Positions 1 to 9,183 are shown, counted from the first letter of the stretch. The stretch is 64,000 nt of DNA from Streptomyces rhizoryzae (GCF_023155275.1 NZ_JALMUV010000006.1:124001-188000); one strand, 5' to 3'. Numbers and translations are program-made. Notes: generated from the sequence alone by a model not told the origin.

Positions 1-20
1 GCCCGGCCGCGAGTCCCGGC

Positions 21-44
21 CCGGCCGAGGGGTTCCTCGGCCGG
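21..44 (-). terminator. Terminator of the leftward aminomutase operon
   Basis: A perfect 10-bp stem (21-30 pairing with 35-44) with a GGTT loop lies 23 bp beyond the stop codon of the alcohol dehydrogenase gene. It is a factor-independent terminator of the GC-rich, U-poor type usual in Streptomyces and marks the end of the leftward transcript. Confidence 0.7.
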
Positions 45-66
45 CCGGGGAGCACGCGCGCGTCCG

Positions 67-1110
67 CTACGGCCGCAGGACCGCCTTGACGCACCGGCGG
101 GTGTCCATGGCGCCGAACGCCTCCACCGCGCCGGCCAGCGGAAAGACCGCGTCGAAGACGCCGCCCGGCCGCAGCGTGCCGGCCAGTACCTCGGGCAGCA
201 GGCCGGGCAGGGTCGCGCGCACGTTCGCGCCGCCGCCGCTCAGGCAGAGGTTCTTGCCGAACAGCTCCCACAGCGGCAGGCTGACGTCCCAGGGCAGCCC
301 CACGTAGCCGATTCGGCCGCCCGGGCGGGCGCAGCCGATCGCCTGCCGCACCGCCTCCAGCGACCCGACGGCCTCGATCACATGGCCGCTGCCGCCGCCG
401 AGCAGCTCGGCGACCTCGGCCGCGCCCTCCTCGCCGCGGCCGGCGACGACATCGGTCGCGCCGTGCGCCCGGGCCAGCCGCTGCCGCTCCGGGTGCCGCG
501 ACATCACCACGATCCGCTCCGCGCCCAGCCGGCGGCTGGCCAGTACCGCGCACTGCCCGACGGCGCCGTCCCCGACCACCACGACCGTGGCGCCGGGGCG
601 CACCCCCGCGTGGACGGCGGCCTCGTGCCCGGTGGGCAGCACGTCGGTGAGCGCCAGCAGGTGGGGCACCAGCGCGTCCGGCGGCGCCTGTGCCAGCCCC
701 ACCAGCGTGCTGTCGGCCAGCGGCACCCGGACGTACTCCGCCTGCCCGCCGTCCAGCGCCGACCCGTCGGGCCCGAACTCCCCGAAGAACATGCCCTGTT
801 CGCAGGCGATCGTCTGCCCGCGGCGGCAGTGCGCGCAGCCGCCGCAGGAGGTGCTGAACGGCGCGATGACGAACTGCCCCGGGCGCACGGCGGTCACCTC
901 CGCGCCCACGTCCTCGACGACCCCGACGAACTCGTGGCCGCTGCGGATCGGCCGGGGCAGCGGGGAGCGCCCGCGCAGCACCGACAGGTCCGAGCCGCAC
1001 ACCGCGGCCGCCACCACCCGCACCAGCGCGTCCGACGGCTCCTCGACACGCGGGCGCGGCACCTCCTCGACCCGGACGTCGCCCACACCGTGCAGGACTA
1101 CGGCACGCAC
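67..1110 (-). CDS. Zinc-binding alcohol dehydrogenase (MDR family)
   Basis: A 347-residue medium-chain dehydrogenase. Catalytic-zinc ligands are visible as Cys38 (CGSD) and His59-Glu60 (GHE). The structural-zinc lobe has Cys89, Cys92, Cys95 and Cys103. The NAD(P) Rossmann fold shows GDGAVG at 180-185. The GTG start is 13 bp after the stop of the LuxC-like reductase, so this is the last gene of the four-gene leftward operon. In that context it most likely interconverts an aldehyde made by the preceding reductase and its alcohol. The direction and the substrate cannot be read from sequence. The family assignment is firm; the pathway role is inference. Confidence 0.9.
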   Translation of the reverse strand: MRAVVLHGVGDVRVEEVPRPRVEEPSDALVRVVAAAVCGSDLSVLRGRSPLPRPIRSGHEFVGVVEDVGAEVTAVRPGQFVIAPFSTSCGGCAHCRRGQTIACEQGMFFGEFGPDGSALDGGQAEYVRVPLADSTLVGLAQAPPDALVPHLLALTDVLPTGHEAAVHAGVRPGATVVVVGDGAVGQCAVLASRRLGAERIVVMSRHPERQRLARAHGATDVVAGRGEEGAAEVAELLGGGSGHVIEAVGSLEAVRQAIGCARPGGRIGYVGLPWDVSLPLWELFGKNLCLSGGGANVRATLPGLLPEVLAGTLRPGGVFDAVFPLAGAVEAFGAMDTRRCVKAVLRP

Positions 1111-1123
1111 CGGAACACCTCCT

Positions 1124-2575
1124 TCATCCTCGGGCCAGCGCGGTCGCGCGCATCAGGAACTCGGCCAGGAACCCGTCGTGCGGGACGCCCGGCGGCAGCC
1201 ACCAGGTGGGCCGGTCCAGGCCGTAGACATTGCGGACGGACGGTTCGGCCAGCACCGCGTCCACCAGCGCGTCGTCGTCCGTGGCGACGCCGGCGACCAG
1301 CGACCCGCGCAGCGGCGCGGTGCCGTCGGCCGGCGACCACGGCGCGACCCAGGCGCACGGGAACGGCAGCTCCACGCCGAGCTGTTCGGCGCCGGGACCG
1401 GCCAGCAGGTGCACCGCCGGGCGCAGTGCGGCGCTGCCGTCCGCCAGGTCGTGCACCCCGCCGCCGAGCACCGCCCGGGTGCCCGCGGCCCGCTGCCGCA
1501 GGAAGTCCTCGACCCGGTGCGCCTCGGCCGCCGGCAGGCAGGGCAGCCCGGCGTCCTCGTGCTCCGGCGGCAGCGGCCGCAGCGCGCCGAGCCGCTCGGC
1601 CAGGGCCTCGGCGAACCCGGTGGCGTCCCGCTCCACCAGCACCCCGGTGGCGTTCAGGCAGGACACCCCGCCCAGCCCGCCCACCGACTCGGCGATCACG
1701 TCGAGGTACGGCTCCCAGGCGCCGGTGACCAGCACCTTGACCCGGCCGGGCCCCTGCGGCAGCACCGGCGTGCCCGAGCGGCCGCCCGCATAGCGGGCCA
1801 CCACCTCGTCCCCGCCGAAGACCATGGCGAGGTCGCCGCCGCGGATCAGCTCGTCGGCGGCCTGGTGGCCGCACGGCAGCAGTACCGCGTCCTCGTCGGC
1901 GAACCCGGCCGAGCGGAGCGCGAGCACCAGCCGGTGCGCGGTGAACGGGTCGCGGCGGGACGGCCGGACGGCGACGCGGTAGCCCAGCGCCAGCGCCTCC
2001 GGCCACAGCGAGTGGACCGCCGGGTGGTTCCCGGAGGCGTTGACGCTCAGCAGGTGGCCCCGGCGGCGCCACACCACCGCGCCGCCGGCCCCGGTGTCCG
2101 CGTGCCGCCAGTCGGCGGGCAGCGCCCCGCGCGGCCGGGCCCGCTCGACCGCGGCCACCGCGTGCGCCAACGCCGCCGCGACGGTCTCCGCCGCGGCCCG
2201 CACCACGGCCACCGGCACGCCGGTGGTGCGGGCCACCAGCCGGTGGTGCGCCTCGGGGTCCAGCCCGCCGAGCCGGGCGCCGGTGAACGCGGTGGCCGCG
2301 GCCCGCAGCCGGTCCGCCCGCTCGGCCGCCGGCCAGCCGGCCGCGACGGCCGGGCGCCGCCGCAGCCGGTCCAGGGTCCGCCCCACGTACAGCGCGGGCG
2401 CCAGCGTCAACTCCGCGACCGGCCGGCCCGCCACGTCCCGTACGGTCTCCCGCCGCCCGGTGCGGTAGGTGCCCTCCGGGACCAGGGCGTCCAGGAAGCG
2501 GGGCGGGCCGGGCGCGGCCGCGGGGGCGGGCCCGGCGACGGCGGTCCCGGGGGAGCCCGGGAGCGCCGCCGCCAT
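1124..2575 (-). CDS. LuxC-like acyl reductase (aldehyde dehydrogenase fold)
   Basis: A 483-residue protein of the LuxC / acyl-CoA reductase type, which reduces an activated acyl group to an aldehyde with NAD(P)H. Visible elements are a nucleotide-binding segment around residues 177-190 (SVNASGNHP), an FGGDE segment near 253, and a Cys306 nucleophile in GGVSCLNATG, the position of the acyl-thioester cysteine in this fold. The ATG start shares one base with the TGA stop of the LuxE-like gene, indicating translational coupling and probably a two-component reductase. The LuxE/LuxC pair recalls bacterial luciferase acid reductases and, from memory, the aryl-acid reductase GriC/GriD of the grixazone pathway. 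The substrate is unknown; the neighbouring aminomutase suggests an aromatic beta-amino acid. Confidence 0.8.
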   Translation of the reverse strand: MAAALPGSPGTAVAGPAPAAAPGPPRFLDALVPEGTYRTGRRETVRDVAGRPVAELTLAPALYVGRTLDRLRRRPAVAAGWPAAERADRLRAAATAFTGARLGGLDPEAHHRLVARTTGVPVAVVRAAAETVAAALAHAVAAVERARPRGALPADWRHADTGAGGAVVWRRRGHLLSVNASGNHPAVHSLWPEALALGYRVAVRPSRRDPFTAHRLVLALRSAGFADEDAVLLPCGHQAADELIRGGDLAMVFGGDEVVARYAGGRSGTPVLPQGPGRVKVLVTGAWEPYLDVIAESVGGLGGVSCLNATGVLVERDATGFAEALAERLGALRPLPPEHEDAGLPCLPAAEAHRVEDFLRQRAAGTRAVLGGGVHDLADGSAALRPAVHLLAGPGAEQLGVELPFPCAWVAPWSPADGTAPLRGSLVAGVATDDDALVDAVLAEPSVRNVYGLDRPTWWLPPGVPHDGFLAEFLMRATALARG

Positions 2576-3675
2576 CAGTACGCCCCCACGATCACGGGCA
2601 CCCCGGTGAACGCCTCCACCGGGCGGACGTCGGCGACCGCGTGGCCGACCCGGTCCGCCGGTGCGGCGGCCCGGCGCGCCATGTCCCGCTCGCGGTTGTG
2701 CGGCAGCAGGGCCGACTTGCTGAGGTGGTGCATCACCACCTGCCCGGTCTCCCCGACGGCGACCGGCTCGCCGCTGCCGGGGTCGACGACCTCGTACGTG
2801 ACGTTCACCGACGGTGAGTCGAACACCGAGTCGCCGTCGTCCGTGACCGGCCGCTCGAAGGCGGCGCCGAGCGCCATGGTGCTGCCGTACAGCCCGTAGA
2901 CCGGGATGCCGGGGAACACCTCGCGGGTGAACAGGTCCCGGGTGTCCCGGTCCATGCTCGTCCCGCACCAGGTGATCACCTGGACCTGTCCGCGGACCAG
3001 GTCCACCAGCCGCTCGTCCCGGGCCAGCCGCTCCAGCAGCGGCGGCGGGGCCTGGACGGCCCCGACGTGCTGGCTGGCCAACACGTCCCCGGCCTGGGCG
3101 AGCACATGGTCCAGATAGCGCTCGGCCTCCTCGGGGCGGCCCTCCCGCAGGCACCGGCGCACCCAGCGGGGGTCGAAGTCGATGGCGAACCGCAGGCCGC
3201 CCCGGCGGCGGGCGTGCTGCCCGGTGAGCTCGGCGTAGTCGTGCGGGCCGCTGGGGCCCAGCGACAGCCAGTTCACCCCGCGCGGATAGCCCCGCTCGTC
3301 CATGGCGCGCATGGCCTGCGCCATCTCGCGTTCCATCCAGTCCGCGAGGTAGACCACCCGCTTGGGGGCCCCGGTGGTGCCGCCGCTCTCGAAGACCCCG
3401 ATCACCTCGGCGGCGCCGCCGTAGCCCCGGGGCAGCAGGTCCTCCACCGGCGTGTGCCGCAGGTCGTCGACGACCTGGGGGAACAGGCGCAGATCGGCCC
3501 TGGTGCGCACGTCCGTGCGCGGGTCGAAACCGAGCGTGTCCCGCCGGGCGAGCCAGAACGGCGTGCCCGTCTCCGGTGAGAAGTGCCACTGCATGGCCGC
3601 CCGGACCAGCTCGTCCGGGTCCACGTCCGCGTCGGGCGGGGCGTCCAGCACCGCCAGGGCGTCCGCTGTGTTCAT
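2575..3675 (-). CDS. LuxE/PaaK-like acyl-adenylating enzyme
   Basis: A 366-residue member of the LuxE acyl-protein synthetase / phenylacetate-CoA ligase-like branch of the adenylate-forming superfamily. The P-loop-like motif ESGGTTGAPKR (about 96-106) and the later VYGLYGSTM segment are typical. It should activate a carboxylic acid with ATP for the coupled LuxC-like reductase. The ATG at 3675 is preferred over one 15 bp upstream because GGAGGGAG sits eight bases before it. Only two cysteines are present, and neither is near the C-terminus where LuxE carries its acyl-accepting Cys, so the acyl group may pass to the reductase directly. It lies 50 bp after the aminomutase gene, making the amino-acid product a likely substrate (inference). 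Confidence 0.8.
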   Translation of the reverse strand: MNTADALAVLDAPPDADVDPDELVRAAMQWHFSPETGTPFWLARRDTLGFDPRTDVRTRADLRLFPQVVDDLRHTPVEDLLPRGYGGAAEVIGVFESGGTTGAPKRVVYLADWMEREMAQAMRAMDERGYPRGVNWLSLGPSGPHDYAELTGQHARRRGGLRFAIDFDPRWVRRCLREGRPEEAERYLDHVLAQAGDVLASQHVGAVQAPPPLLERLARDERLVDLVRGQVQVITWCGTSMDRDTRDLFTREVFPGIPVYGLYGSTMALGAAFERPVTDDGDSVFDSPSVNVTYEVVDPGSGEPVAVGETGQVVMHHLSKSALLPHNRERDMARRAAAPADRVGHAVADVRPVEAFTGVPVIVGAY

Positions 3676-3725
3676 CCCGACTCCCTCCACCGCTTCCGGC
3701 GGTCCGTATACGTACTGACGGACCG

Positions 3726-5336
3726 TCAGCGAAGCTCGATGCCGACGGACTTGACGGCGTCGAGGAACTCACCGCGGGCCACCGCGCCGGCCACCAGCTC
3801 GATCTCGTCGGACATGAACCGGTCCCGGTCCAGGGTCGGCGCCAGCGAGCGGACCTTCTCGTAGGTGGCCTTGCCGGCGGTGCTCAGGCCCTCGAAGCGG
3901 CCGGTGAGGTCCACGGCCTGGGCCGCGGCCAGGAACTCCACCGCGAGGATCTTGCTGTTGTTGGAGAGCACCCGGCGGGCGTTGCGCGCCGAGATCAGGC
4001 CCATGCTGACGATGTCCTGGTTGTCGCCGTTGGACGGCACGCTCTGGGTGCTGGCCGGGCCGATGGTGCGGTTCTCGGCGATCAGCGCGGTCGCCGGGTA
4101 CTGGGCGCCCGCGAAGCCGCTGTTGAGGCCGGGCTCGCCGGCCACCAGGAACTCCGGCAGCCCGTAGCTGAGGTGCCGGTTGAACAGGCGGTTGCTCTGG
4201 CGCTCGGAGAGCACACCGAGCTGGGTCAGGGCGATGGTGGTGAAGTCCATCGCGAACGCGACCGGCTGGCCGTGGTAGTTGCCGCCGTGGAAGACCTCCT
4301 TGCCCGGGAAGAACAGGGGGTTGTCGGTGGCGGAGTTCAGCTCGGTGCGCAGGGTGCCCGCGGCGTGGTGCAGGGTGTCCCGGACGGCGCCCAGCACCTG
4401 CGGGATGGCCCGCAGCGAGTACGCCTTCTGGAGGTAGACGTCGGTGCGGGTGACGTCATCGCCGGACTTCTTGCTCTGGTACTCCTCGCGGAGTTCGCTG
4501 TGCGAGACGGCCAGCTTGCTGTCGGCGAGCAGGGTGCGCAGGTTGGCCGCGGAGTCGACCTGGCCGCGGTGCGGGCGGGCCAGTTCGTGGCCCTCGGCGA
4601 GGAACGGGCTGGTGGAGCAGCGCAGGGTCTCCACGATCAGCGCGGAGACGATCTCCGCCTGGTGGAGCTGGTCGAAGGCGCGGCCGACGACGAGCGAGCC
4701 CACACCGGTCATCCCGGAGGTCCCGTTGATCAGCGCCAGACCTTCCTTGAACCGCATCTGAAGCGGCTCGATGCCCCGTTCGCGCAGCACCTCGCCGGTG
4801 GGCACCCGGCCGCCGTCGCGCAGCACGTAGCCCTCGCCGATGACCGTGCAGGCCAGGTGCGACAGGGTGGCGAGGTCGCCGCTGGCGCCGAGCGAGCCGA
4901 TCTCCGGGATGGCAGGGGTGATGCCGAGGTTGAGATAGAGCGCCAGGCGCTCCAGTATCTCGGGCCGGACCGCCGAGTAGCCGCGGGAGAGCGCGTTGAG
5001 CCGCGCGGCCAGGATGGCGCGGGCCTCGTCCTCGGCGAACAGCGGGCCGACGCCGGCGCTGTGGCTGCGGATCAGGTTGGTCTGCAACTCGACCTCCTTG
5101 GAGGGGTCGACCTGCATGTAGATCATCTCGCCGTAGCCGGTGGTGACGCCGTAGACCGCGGCGCCCTGCCGGACGATGTCCTCGAACTGCTGCCGGCTGG
5201 CCGCCGCCTTGGTCAGCACCTCGGGCGTCACCGTGCACGGCACGTAGTGCTCCGCGATCCGCCGGACGTCCTCGATACCGAGGTTCTCGCCGTCGAACGA
5301 GATGGACTCGGTGGTGGTGTCGACTGTCGTGGTCAT
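3726..5336 (-). CDS. MIO-type aromatic amino acid aminomutase / ammonia-lyase
   Basis: A 536-residue member of the histidine/phenylalanine ammonia-lyase family with the self-cyclising Ala151-Ser152-Gly153 triad that forms the MIO electrophile, and the catalytic loop Tyr62 in YGVTTGYGEM. Several stretches (RSHSAGVGPLF, ITPAIPEIGSLGASGDL, RTIGPASTQSVPSNGD) closely match SgcC4, the tyrosine 2,3-aminomutase of C-1027 biosynthesis, as I remember it. An aminomutase giving an aromatic beta-amino acid is therefore more likely than a plain lyase, but Tyr versus Phe versus a substituted substrate cannot be decided. The start at 5336 has GGGAGAGAG upstream. It is the first gene of the leftward operon and reads out of the long regulatory region 5337-6508. 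Confidence 0.85.
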   Translation of the reverse strand: MTTTVDTTTESISFDGENLGIEDVRRIAEHYVPCTVTPEVLTKAAASRQQFEDIVRQGAAVYGVTTGYGEMIYMQVDPSKEVELQTNLIRSHSAGVGPLFAEDEARAILAARLNALSRGYSAVRPEILERLALYLNLGITPAIPEIGSLGASGDLATLSHLACTVIGEGYVLRDGGRVPTGEVLRERGIEPLQMRFKEGLALINGTSGMTGVGSLVVGRAFDQLHQAEIVSALIVETLRCSTSPFLAEGHELARPHRGQVDSAANLRTLLADSKLAVSHSELREEYQSKKSGDDVTRTDVYLQKAYSLRAIPQVLGAVRDTLHHAAGTLRTELNSATDNPLFFPGKEVFHGGNYHGQPVAFAMDFTTIALTQLGVLSERQSNRLFNRHLSYGLPEFLVAGEPGLNSGFAGAQYPATALIAENRTIGPASTQSVPSNGDNQDIVSMGLISARNARRVLSNNSKILAVEFLAAAQAVDLTGRFEGLSTAGKATYEKVRSLAPTLDRDRFMSDEIELVAGAVARGEFLDAVKSVGIELR

Positions 5337-6508
5337 GGCTCTCTCCCTGTGTAGAGGTCGCGGGGCCGGGGGTTCCGGCGGGGGACGGCGCCGCGCGCCC
5401 GGCCGGCGGCGCGGCCGGGGGCGGAACCGGGGGAACGGGGTGCAACGAACCGCTGCGGAAGCCGCGGGAGCCCTCACCGGGCACCGCACGGAAAGCCGCC
5501 GCGGGACAACGCTTCACGAGGAAACCGCCACGGCCGCAGCCGCACGGGAAGGCATCCGGGGAAAGCGTCACGGAAAATGCCGCGGAAAACACGGCAGGAA
5601 AGACGGAACGCAAGAGGGAACGCGGCAACGCAAGACGGGTACGGAAATGCGTCGGGGAAAACCGTGCGCCGGGCCCCGCAGGGCGGCATGGCGGACGGAA
5701 GGAATTACCGGGAAGAACCGAGTCGGTGCCGGGCACGCTCGGTTGATCTGCCGTTCACGCTACACGCTAACCTCCGGAATCGCACGGGTCAATCCTGGTT
5801 CTCGCAGCACCGCCCTTAACAATTGACGCTGCCGCCACTCCTGGGAAGCACCCCCCGCAAAGATCACGCCAACCGGCCGGTGGACGTACGCAGTGGCCGG
5901 AATCAAGCGGCCCTGGCGCTTTTTACGGGGGTCGTCCGGCCCTGAGTGGCTTATTCGCACGGGGGGTGGGGCTGAATGGCGATTATTCAGGCCGACGGAC
6001 GGTGTCCGGCCGCCGACGGCCGGCCTGATCCGGCCCCGCGCTCCCCGCGGGGCCGGAGGGGCCCCGTGTTACCGGTGGTCAGGGCAGGTGGCGGGCCGGG
6101 CGGAGGTCGTCCGGACACGTCCGATCGGCCTCCGCCGGACCGGGCTGAAATCCGGTCGATCGGTCCGGCCACCCTTGCCGCGATGGTCAACGGCAGGTAA
6201 TGATCTATTCAGGAAAGCTCTTGGCGCGGAAACCCTTCCCGGCCGCGCCGGAAATCTTTCACGCAGCAGTGTGTGACAACGGGCGAGGCAGTGATGGCGC
6301 GGCAGTGGCGTGCGCGCAATGACGCATCCCCTCTCCCGGAAAAGCCGACCCCTTACCCATAGGTATTTCTTCGCCTGCCCTTTTCCAGCACCCCCGGAAG
6401 AGCCGGCCGGTCCGGCACGCCGTAAATCTCCGCGCCCGAGGCCGGCCCGTACCCCCGGGCCGGTGCGCCCCCGGGACAGGCTCGTACCCGAGATCAGGGA
6501 GTATCGCT
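5337..6508. promoter_or_regulatory. 1.2-kb divergent regulatory region without genes
   Basis: No convincing coding sequence lies here. It separates the leftward aminomutase operon from the rightward dioxygenase gene and must hold both promoters. Its composition is clearly less GC-rich than the flanking genes. Between 5490 and 5660 the pentamer GGAAA recurs eight times (about 5490, 5520, 5560, 5572, 5584, 5597, 5643, 5656), giving a pyrimidine-rich repeat in the leader of the leftward transcript. The octamer TATTCAGG occurs near 5984 and again near 6206. Promoter positions could not be fixed. Confidence 0.5.
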
Positions 6509-7411
6509 GTGAAACCCGCGGTCAATGACCGATTCCCCAAGGACGCCGCTCTCGACGACATCATGCACAGCATGCGCGTGAACGGTTATGCCGTCGTCGA
6601 GAACGTGCTGCCGCCCGAGACGGTGGACGCCCTGCTGGCCGAGATGACCCCGTACATCGACGCCACCCCGTTCGGCCCGGACGCGTTCGCCGGCCAGAAG
6701 ACCAAGCGGACCGGCAGCCTCGTCGCCCGCTCCGCCACCGGCCGCGAGCTGATCACGCACCCCCTGTGCACCGGCGTCGCCCGCGCACTCCTCGACACCT
6801 CCACCGAGTTCCAGCTCTCGCAGACCCAGCTGATCAGCGCTCACCCGGGCTCGGTCGCGCAGAAGCTGCACAAGGACGAACTGGTCTGGGACTTCTTCCC
6901 GTTCGCCGCCGACCACCACGTGATGTGCCAGTTCTTCTGGGCGCTCACCGACTTCACCGAGGCCAACGGCGCCACCCGCGTGGTCCCCGGCAGCGACGCG
7001 CTCTCCCCCGACGAGGTGCGCCAGGAGGACTCCATCCCGGTCGAGATGACCAAGGGCTCGGTGTTCATCTTCTCCGGGAAGGTGGTGCACGGCGGCGGCC
7101 ACAACCGCACCGACGACGTCCGGCGCGGCCTGATCCTCAGCTACTGCTCGGGCTGGGTCCGCCAGGAGGAGAACCAGTACCTCGTGGCACCGCCGGAGCT
7201 GGCCCGCACCTTCCCCGAGGAACTGCTCAAGGTCATCGGCTACCAGCAGGGCTGCTTCGCCATGGGCTACGCCGGTGACATCGAGGAGCCGATGGACGTG
7301 CTGTTCGGCCGCAAGGCCGCCACCCCGGTCGTGCCCTCCGAGGCCACCCGCCGGTCCGCCAGCGCCACCGCCCGCGAGTGGAGCAAATCGGTCGCGGAAC
7401 AGACCGTCTGA
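6509..7411 (+). CDS. Phytanoyl-CoA dioxygenase (PhyH) family Fe(II)/2-oxoglutarate oxygenase
   Basis: A 300-residue non-haem iron oxygenase of the PhyH family. The 2-His-1-carboxylate triad is visible as His121-x-Asp123 (LHKDE) and His194 (KVVHGGGHNR). Arg205 or Arg206 is placed to bind 2-oxoglutarate. The GTG start follows a CAGGGAG ribosome-binding site. Family members hydroxylate or halogenate small molecules and are common tailoring enzymes. It is transcribed away from the aminomutase operon and followed 79 bp later by an O-methyltransferase, so it probably hydroxylates the product of the same pathway or an intermediate. The substrate is unknown. Confidence 0.85.
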   Translation: MKPAVNDRFPKDAALDDIMHSMRVNGYAVVENVLPPETVDALLAEMTPYIDATPFGPDAFAGQKTKRTGSLVARSATGRELITHPLCTGVARALLDTSTEFQLSQTQLISAHPGSVAQKLHKDELVWDFFPFAADHHVMCQFFWALTDFTEANGATRVVPGSDALSPDEVRQEDSIPVEMTKGSVFIFSGKVVHGGGHNRTDDVRRGLILSYCSGWVRQEENQYLVAPPELARTFPEELLKVIGYQQGCFAMGYAGDIEEPMDVLFGRKAATPVVPSEATRRSASATAREWSKSVAEQTV

Positions 7412-7490
7412 TCCCCGCCGGAACCCCTCCGCCGGGCCCGTCCCGCCGCGCGGCACCGCGCACCTCCGCGCCGACCACAGAAGGATGACG

Positions 7491-8528
7491 ATGACTTCCG
7501 TCGAAGAGCCGGTATCGGTCATGCCGATCATGAACATGGTCTACGGCCTCTGGGTCTCCCAGACGCTGGTGACCGCCCACGAACGCCAGGTGTTCGAGCG
7601 GTTCGCCGAACGCCCCGGCATGACCCCGGCCGACCTCGCCGGCGTCCTGGGCTTCGAGGAGCGCCCGGTCGAGCAGCTGGTCACCTGCTGCGCGGCCCTC
7701 GGCCTCCTGGAGCGCGACGGCGCCGGCTACCGCAACACCCCGATGACCGACCGGTACCTGCTCCGCGGCGGTGACGACTACGTCGGCGGCTGGGTCGAGG
7801 TGGTCTCCCGCCACGACTACCCGGGCTGGCTGCGGCTGGACGAGGCGCTGCGCACCAACCGCCCGACCGCCTGGGACAGCGAGAAGGGGGACTCCCTCTT
7901 CGACGACACCAACCCGGTGGTGGTGGAGACGTTCTGGGAGGGCATGAGCGCCATCTCCCGCCCGACGGCCCGTCAGATGGCCCGGACCGTGGACCTGTCG
8001 GCGGCCCGCTCGCTGCTGGACGTCGGCGGCGGGGGCGGCGCCTACGCCATCGAGCTGTGCCGGGCCTACCCGGAGCTGTCCGCCACCATCTTCGACCTGC
8101 CGTTCGTCTGCGACCTCACCCAGAAGAAGGTCGAGCAGGCCGGCTTCGCCGACCGGGTCTCCTTCGCGCCCGGCAGCTTCTTCACCGACCCGCTGCCGGC
8201 CGGCCAGGACGTCATCCTGCTGTCGATGATCCTGCACGACTGGGACATCGACCAGTGCCGTGCCCTCCTGCGGAGCTGCTACGACGCGCTGGCCCCCGGC
8301 GGCCGGCTGCTGATCAGCGAACTGCTGGTGGACGACACCAAGGACGGCCCCCTGGACGCCACCCTGATGAGCCTGTCGATGCTGGTGGAGACCTTCGGCC
8401 GGAACTACACGGGCGCGGAGTACCGGTCCTGGCTGGAGGACACCGGCTTCACCGAGGTCGAGGTCCGCCCGTTCGCCGCCCCGGCCGCGAACGGTGTCGT
8501 CATCGGCCGCAAACCGCTCGACTCCTAG
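7491..8528 (+). CDS. SAM-dependent O-methyltransferase (plant-type, Methyltransf_2)
   Basis: A 345-residue small-molecule O-methyltransferase. Residues 1-100 form the winged-helix dimerisation domain and the catalytic domain follows, with the SAM-binding glycine loop DVGGGGGAYA starting at residue 177. ILHDWD around His249 supplies the general base used by this family on phenolic or enolic hydroxyls. The ATG at 7491 is chosen over 7485 because AGAAGG then sits six bases upstream. It follows the PhyH gene and may methylate a hydroxyl on an aromatic product of the cluster. The family is secure; the substrate is inferred only from neighbours. Confidence 0.85.
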   Translation: MTSVEEPVSVMPIMNMVYGLWVSQTLVTAHERQVFERFAERPGMTPADLAGVLGFEERPVEQLVTCCAALGLLERDGAGYRNTPMTDRYLLRGGDDYVGGWVEVVSRHDYPGWLRLDEALRTNRPTAWDSEKGDSLFDDTNPVVVETFWEGMSAISRPTARQMARTVDLSAARSLLDVGGGGGAYAIELCRAYPELSATIFDLPFVCDLTQKKVEQAGFADRVSFAPGSFFTDPLPAGQDVILLSMILHDWDIDQCRALLRSCYDALAPGGRLLISELLVDDTKDGPLDATLMSLSMLVETFGRNYTGAEYRSWLEDTGFTEVEVRPFAAPAANGVVIGRKPLDS

Positions 8529-8643
8529 GCGGGCCGCACCCGGTGACCGCGGAGCGCCGCCCCCCCCCGCCGCCCCGCTCCGCGGGCACCGCGCCCTACG
8601 CTGGCGCCCGACAGCGCCCACCACCGCGGAGGAGGACCAGACG

Positions 8644-9183
8644 ATGACCCACGACGCCCCGGAGCCGGGCCCGCTGCCCGGCGGGCTGACGCCGCGCCGG
8701 CCGACCCCGGCGGACCACGCCCGGATCCAGGTGGCGCTGGCCGAGTGGTGGGGCGGGCTCGGCGGCGCCGCCGGTGCCCAGCAACGGCAACTGCTCGTCC
8801 CGCGGCTGTTCCTCCAGCACTTCGCGGACACCAGCGTCCTGGCCGAGCGCCCCGACGGCACCCTGCACGCCTTCCTGATCGGCTTCCTCTCGCAGAGCGA
8901 TCCGGAGACCGCCTACATCCACTTCGTCGGGGTCTGCCCGGACGGCAAGCGGAGCGGCGTCGGCAGCGCGCTGTACGCGTGGTTCTTCGGCCTGGCCCGG
9001 TCCGCCGGCCGCAGCCGCGTCCGCTGCATCACCGGCCCCAACAACCGCGACTCGATCGCCTACCACACCCGCATGGGCTTCCGGCTGGAACCCGGCGACA
9101 CTGTGGACGGGGACGGCGTGCCGATCCACCGCGACTACGACGGCCCGGGCCTGGACCGGGTCTCGTTCGTCCGGGACCTCTAA
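8644..9183 (+). CDS. GNAT family N-acetyltransferase
   Basis: A 179-residue GCN5-related acetyltransferase. Motif A with the acetyl-CoA pyrophosphate loop GKRSGVGSAL is at 101-110, followed by the conserved FFGLARSAG helix and the NRDSIAYHTRMGF segment near the C-terminus. The start has GGAGGAGG about nine bases upstream. It lies 115 bp after the methyltransferase gene on the same strand, so it may or may not be cotranscribed. If it belongs to the cluster it could acylate the free amine of a beta-amino product, either as tailoring or self-protection. That role is speculation. Confidence 0.75.
   Translation: MTHDAPEPGPLPGGLTPRRPTPADHARIQVALAEWWGGLGGAAGAQQRQLLVPRLFLQHFADTSVLAERPDGTLHAFLIGFLSQSDPETAYIHFVGVCPDGKRSGVGSALYAWFFGLARSAGRSRVRCITGPNNRDSIAYHTRMGFRLEPGDTVDGDGVPIHRDYDGPGLDRVSFVRDL

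Noticed and set aside
587..2899. A 770-codon plus-strand frame
   Set aside because: Antisense to the reductase and dehydrogenase genes; composition artefact.
3701..3729. Short palindromes around the aminomutase stop (CTGACGG-A-CCGTCAG)
   Set aside because: Too short a loop for a terminator and within a tightly spaced operon; no clear role.
3576..5354. A 592-codon plus-strand frame
   Set aside because: Exact antisense of the aminomutase gene with no motif or ribosome-binding site.
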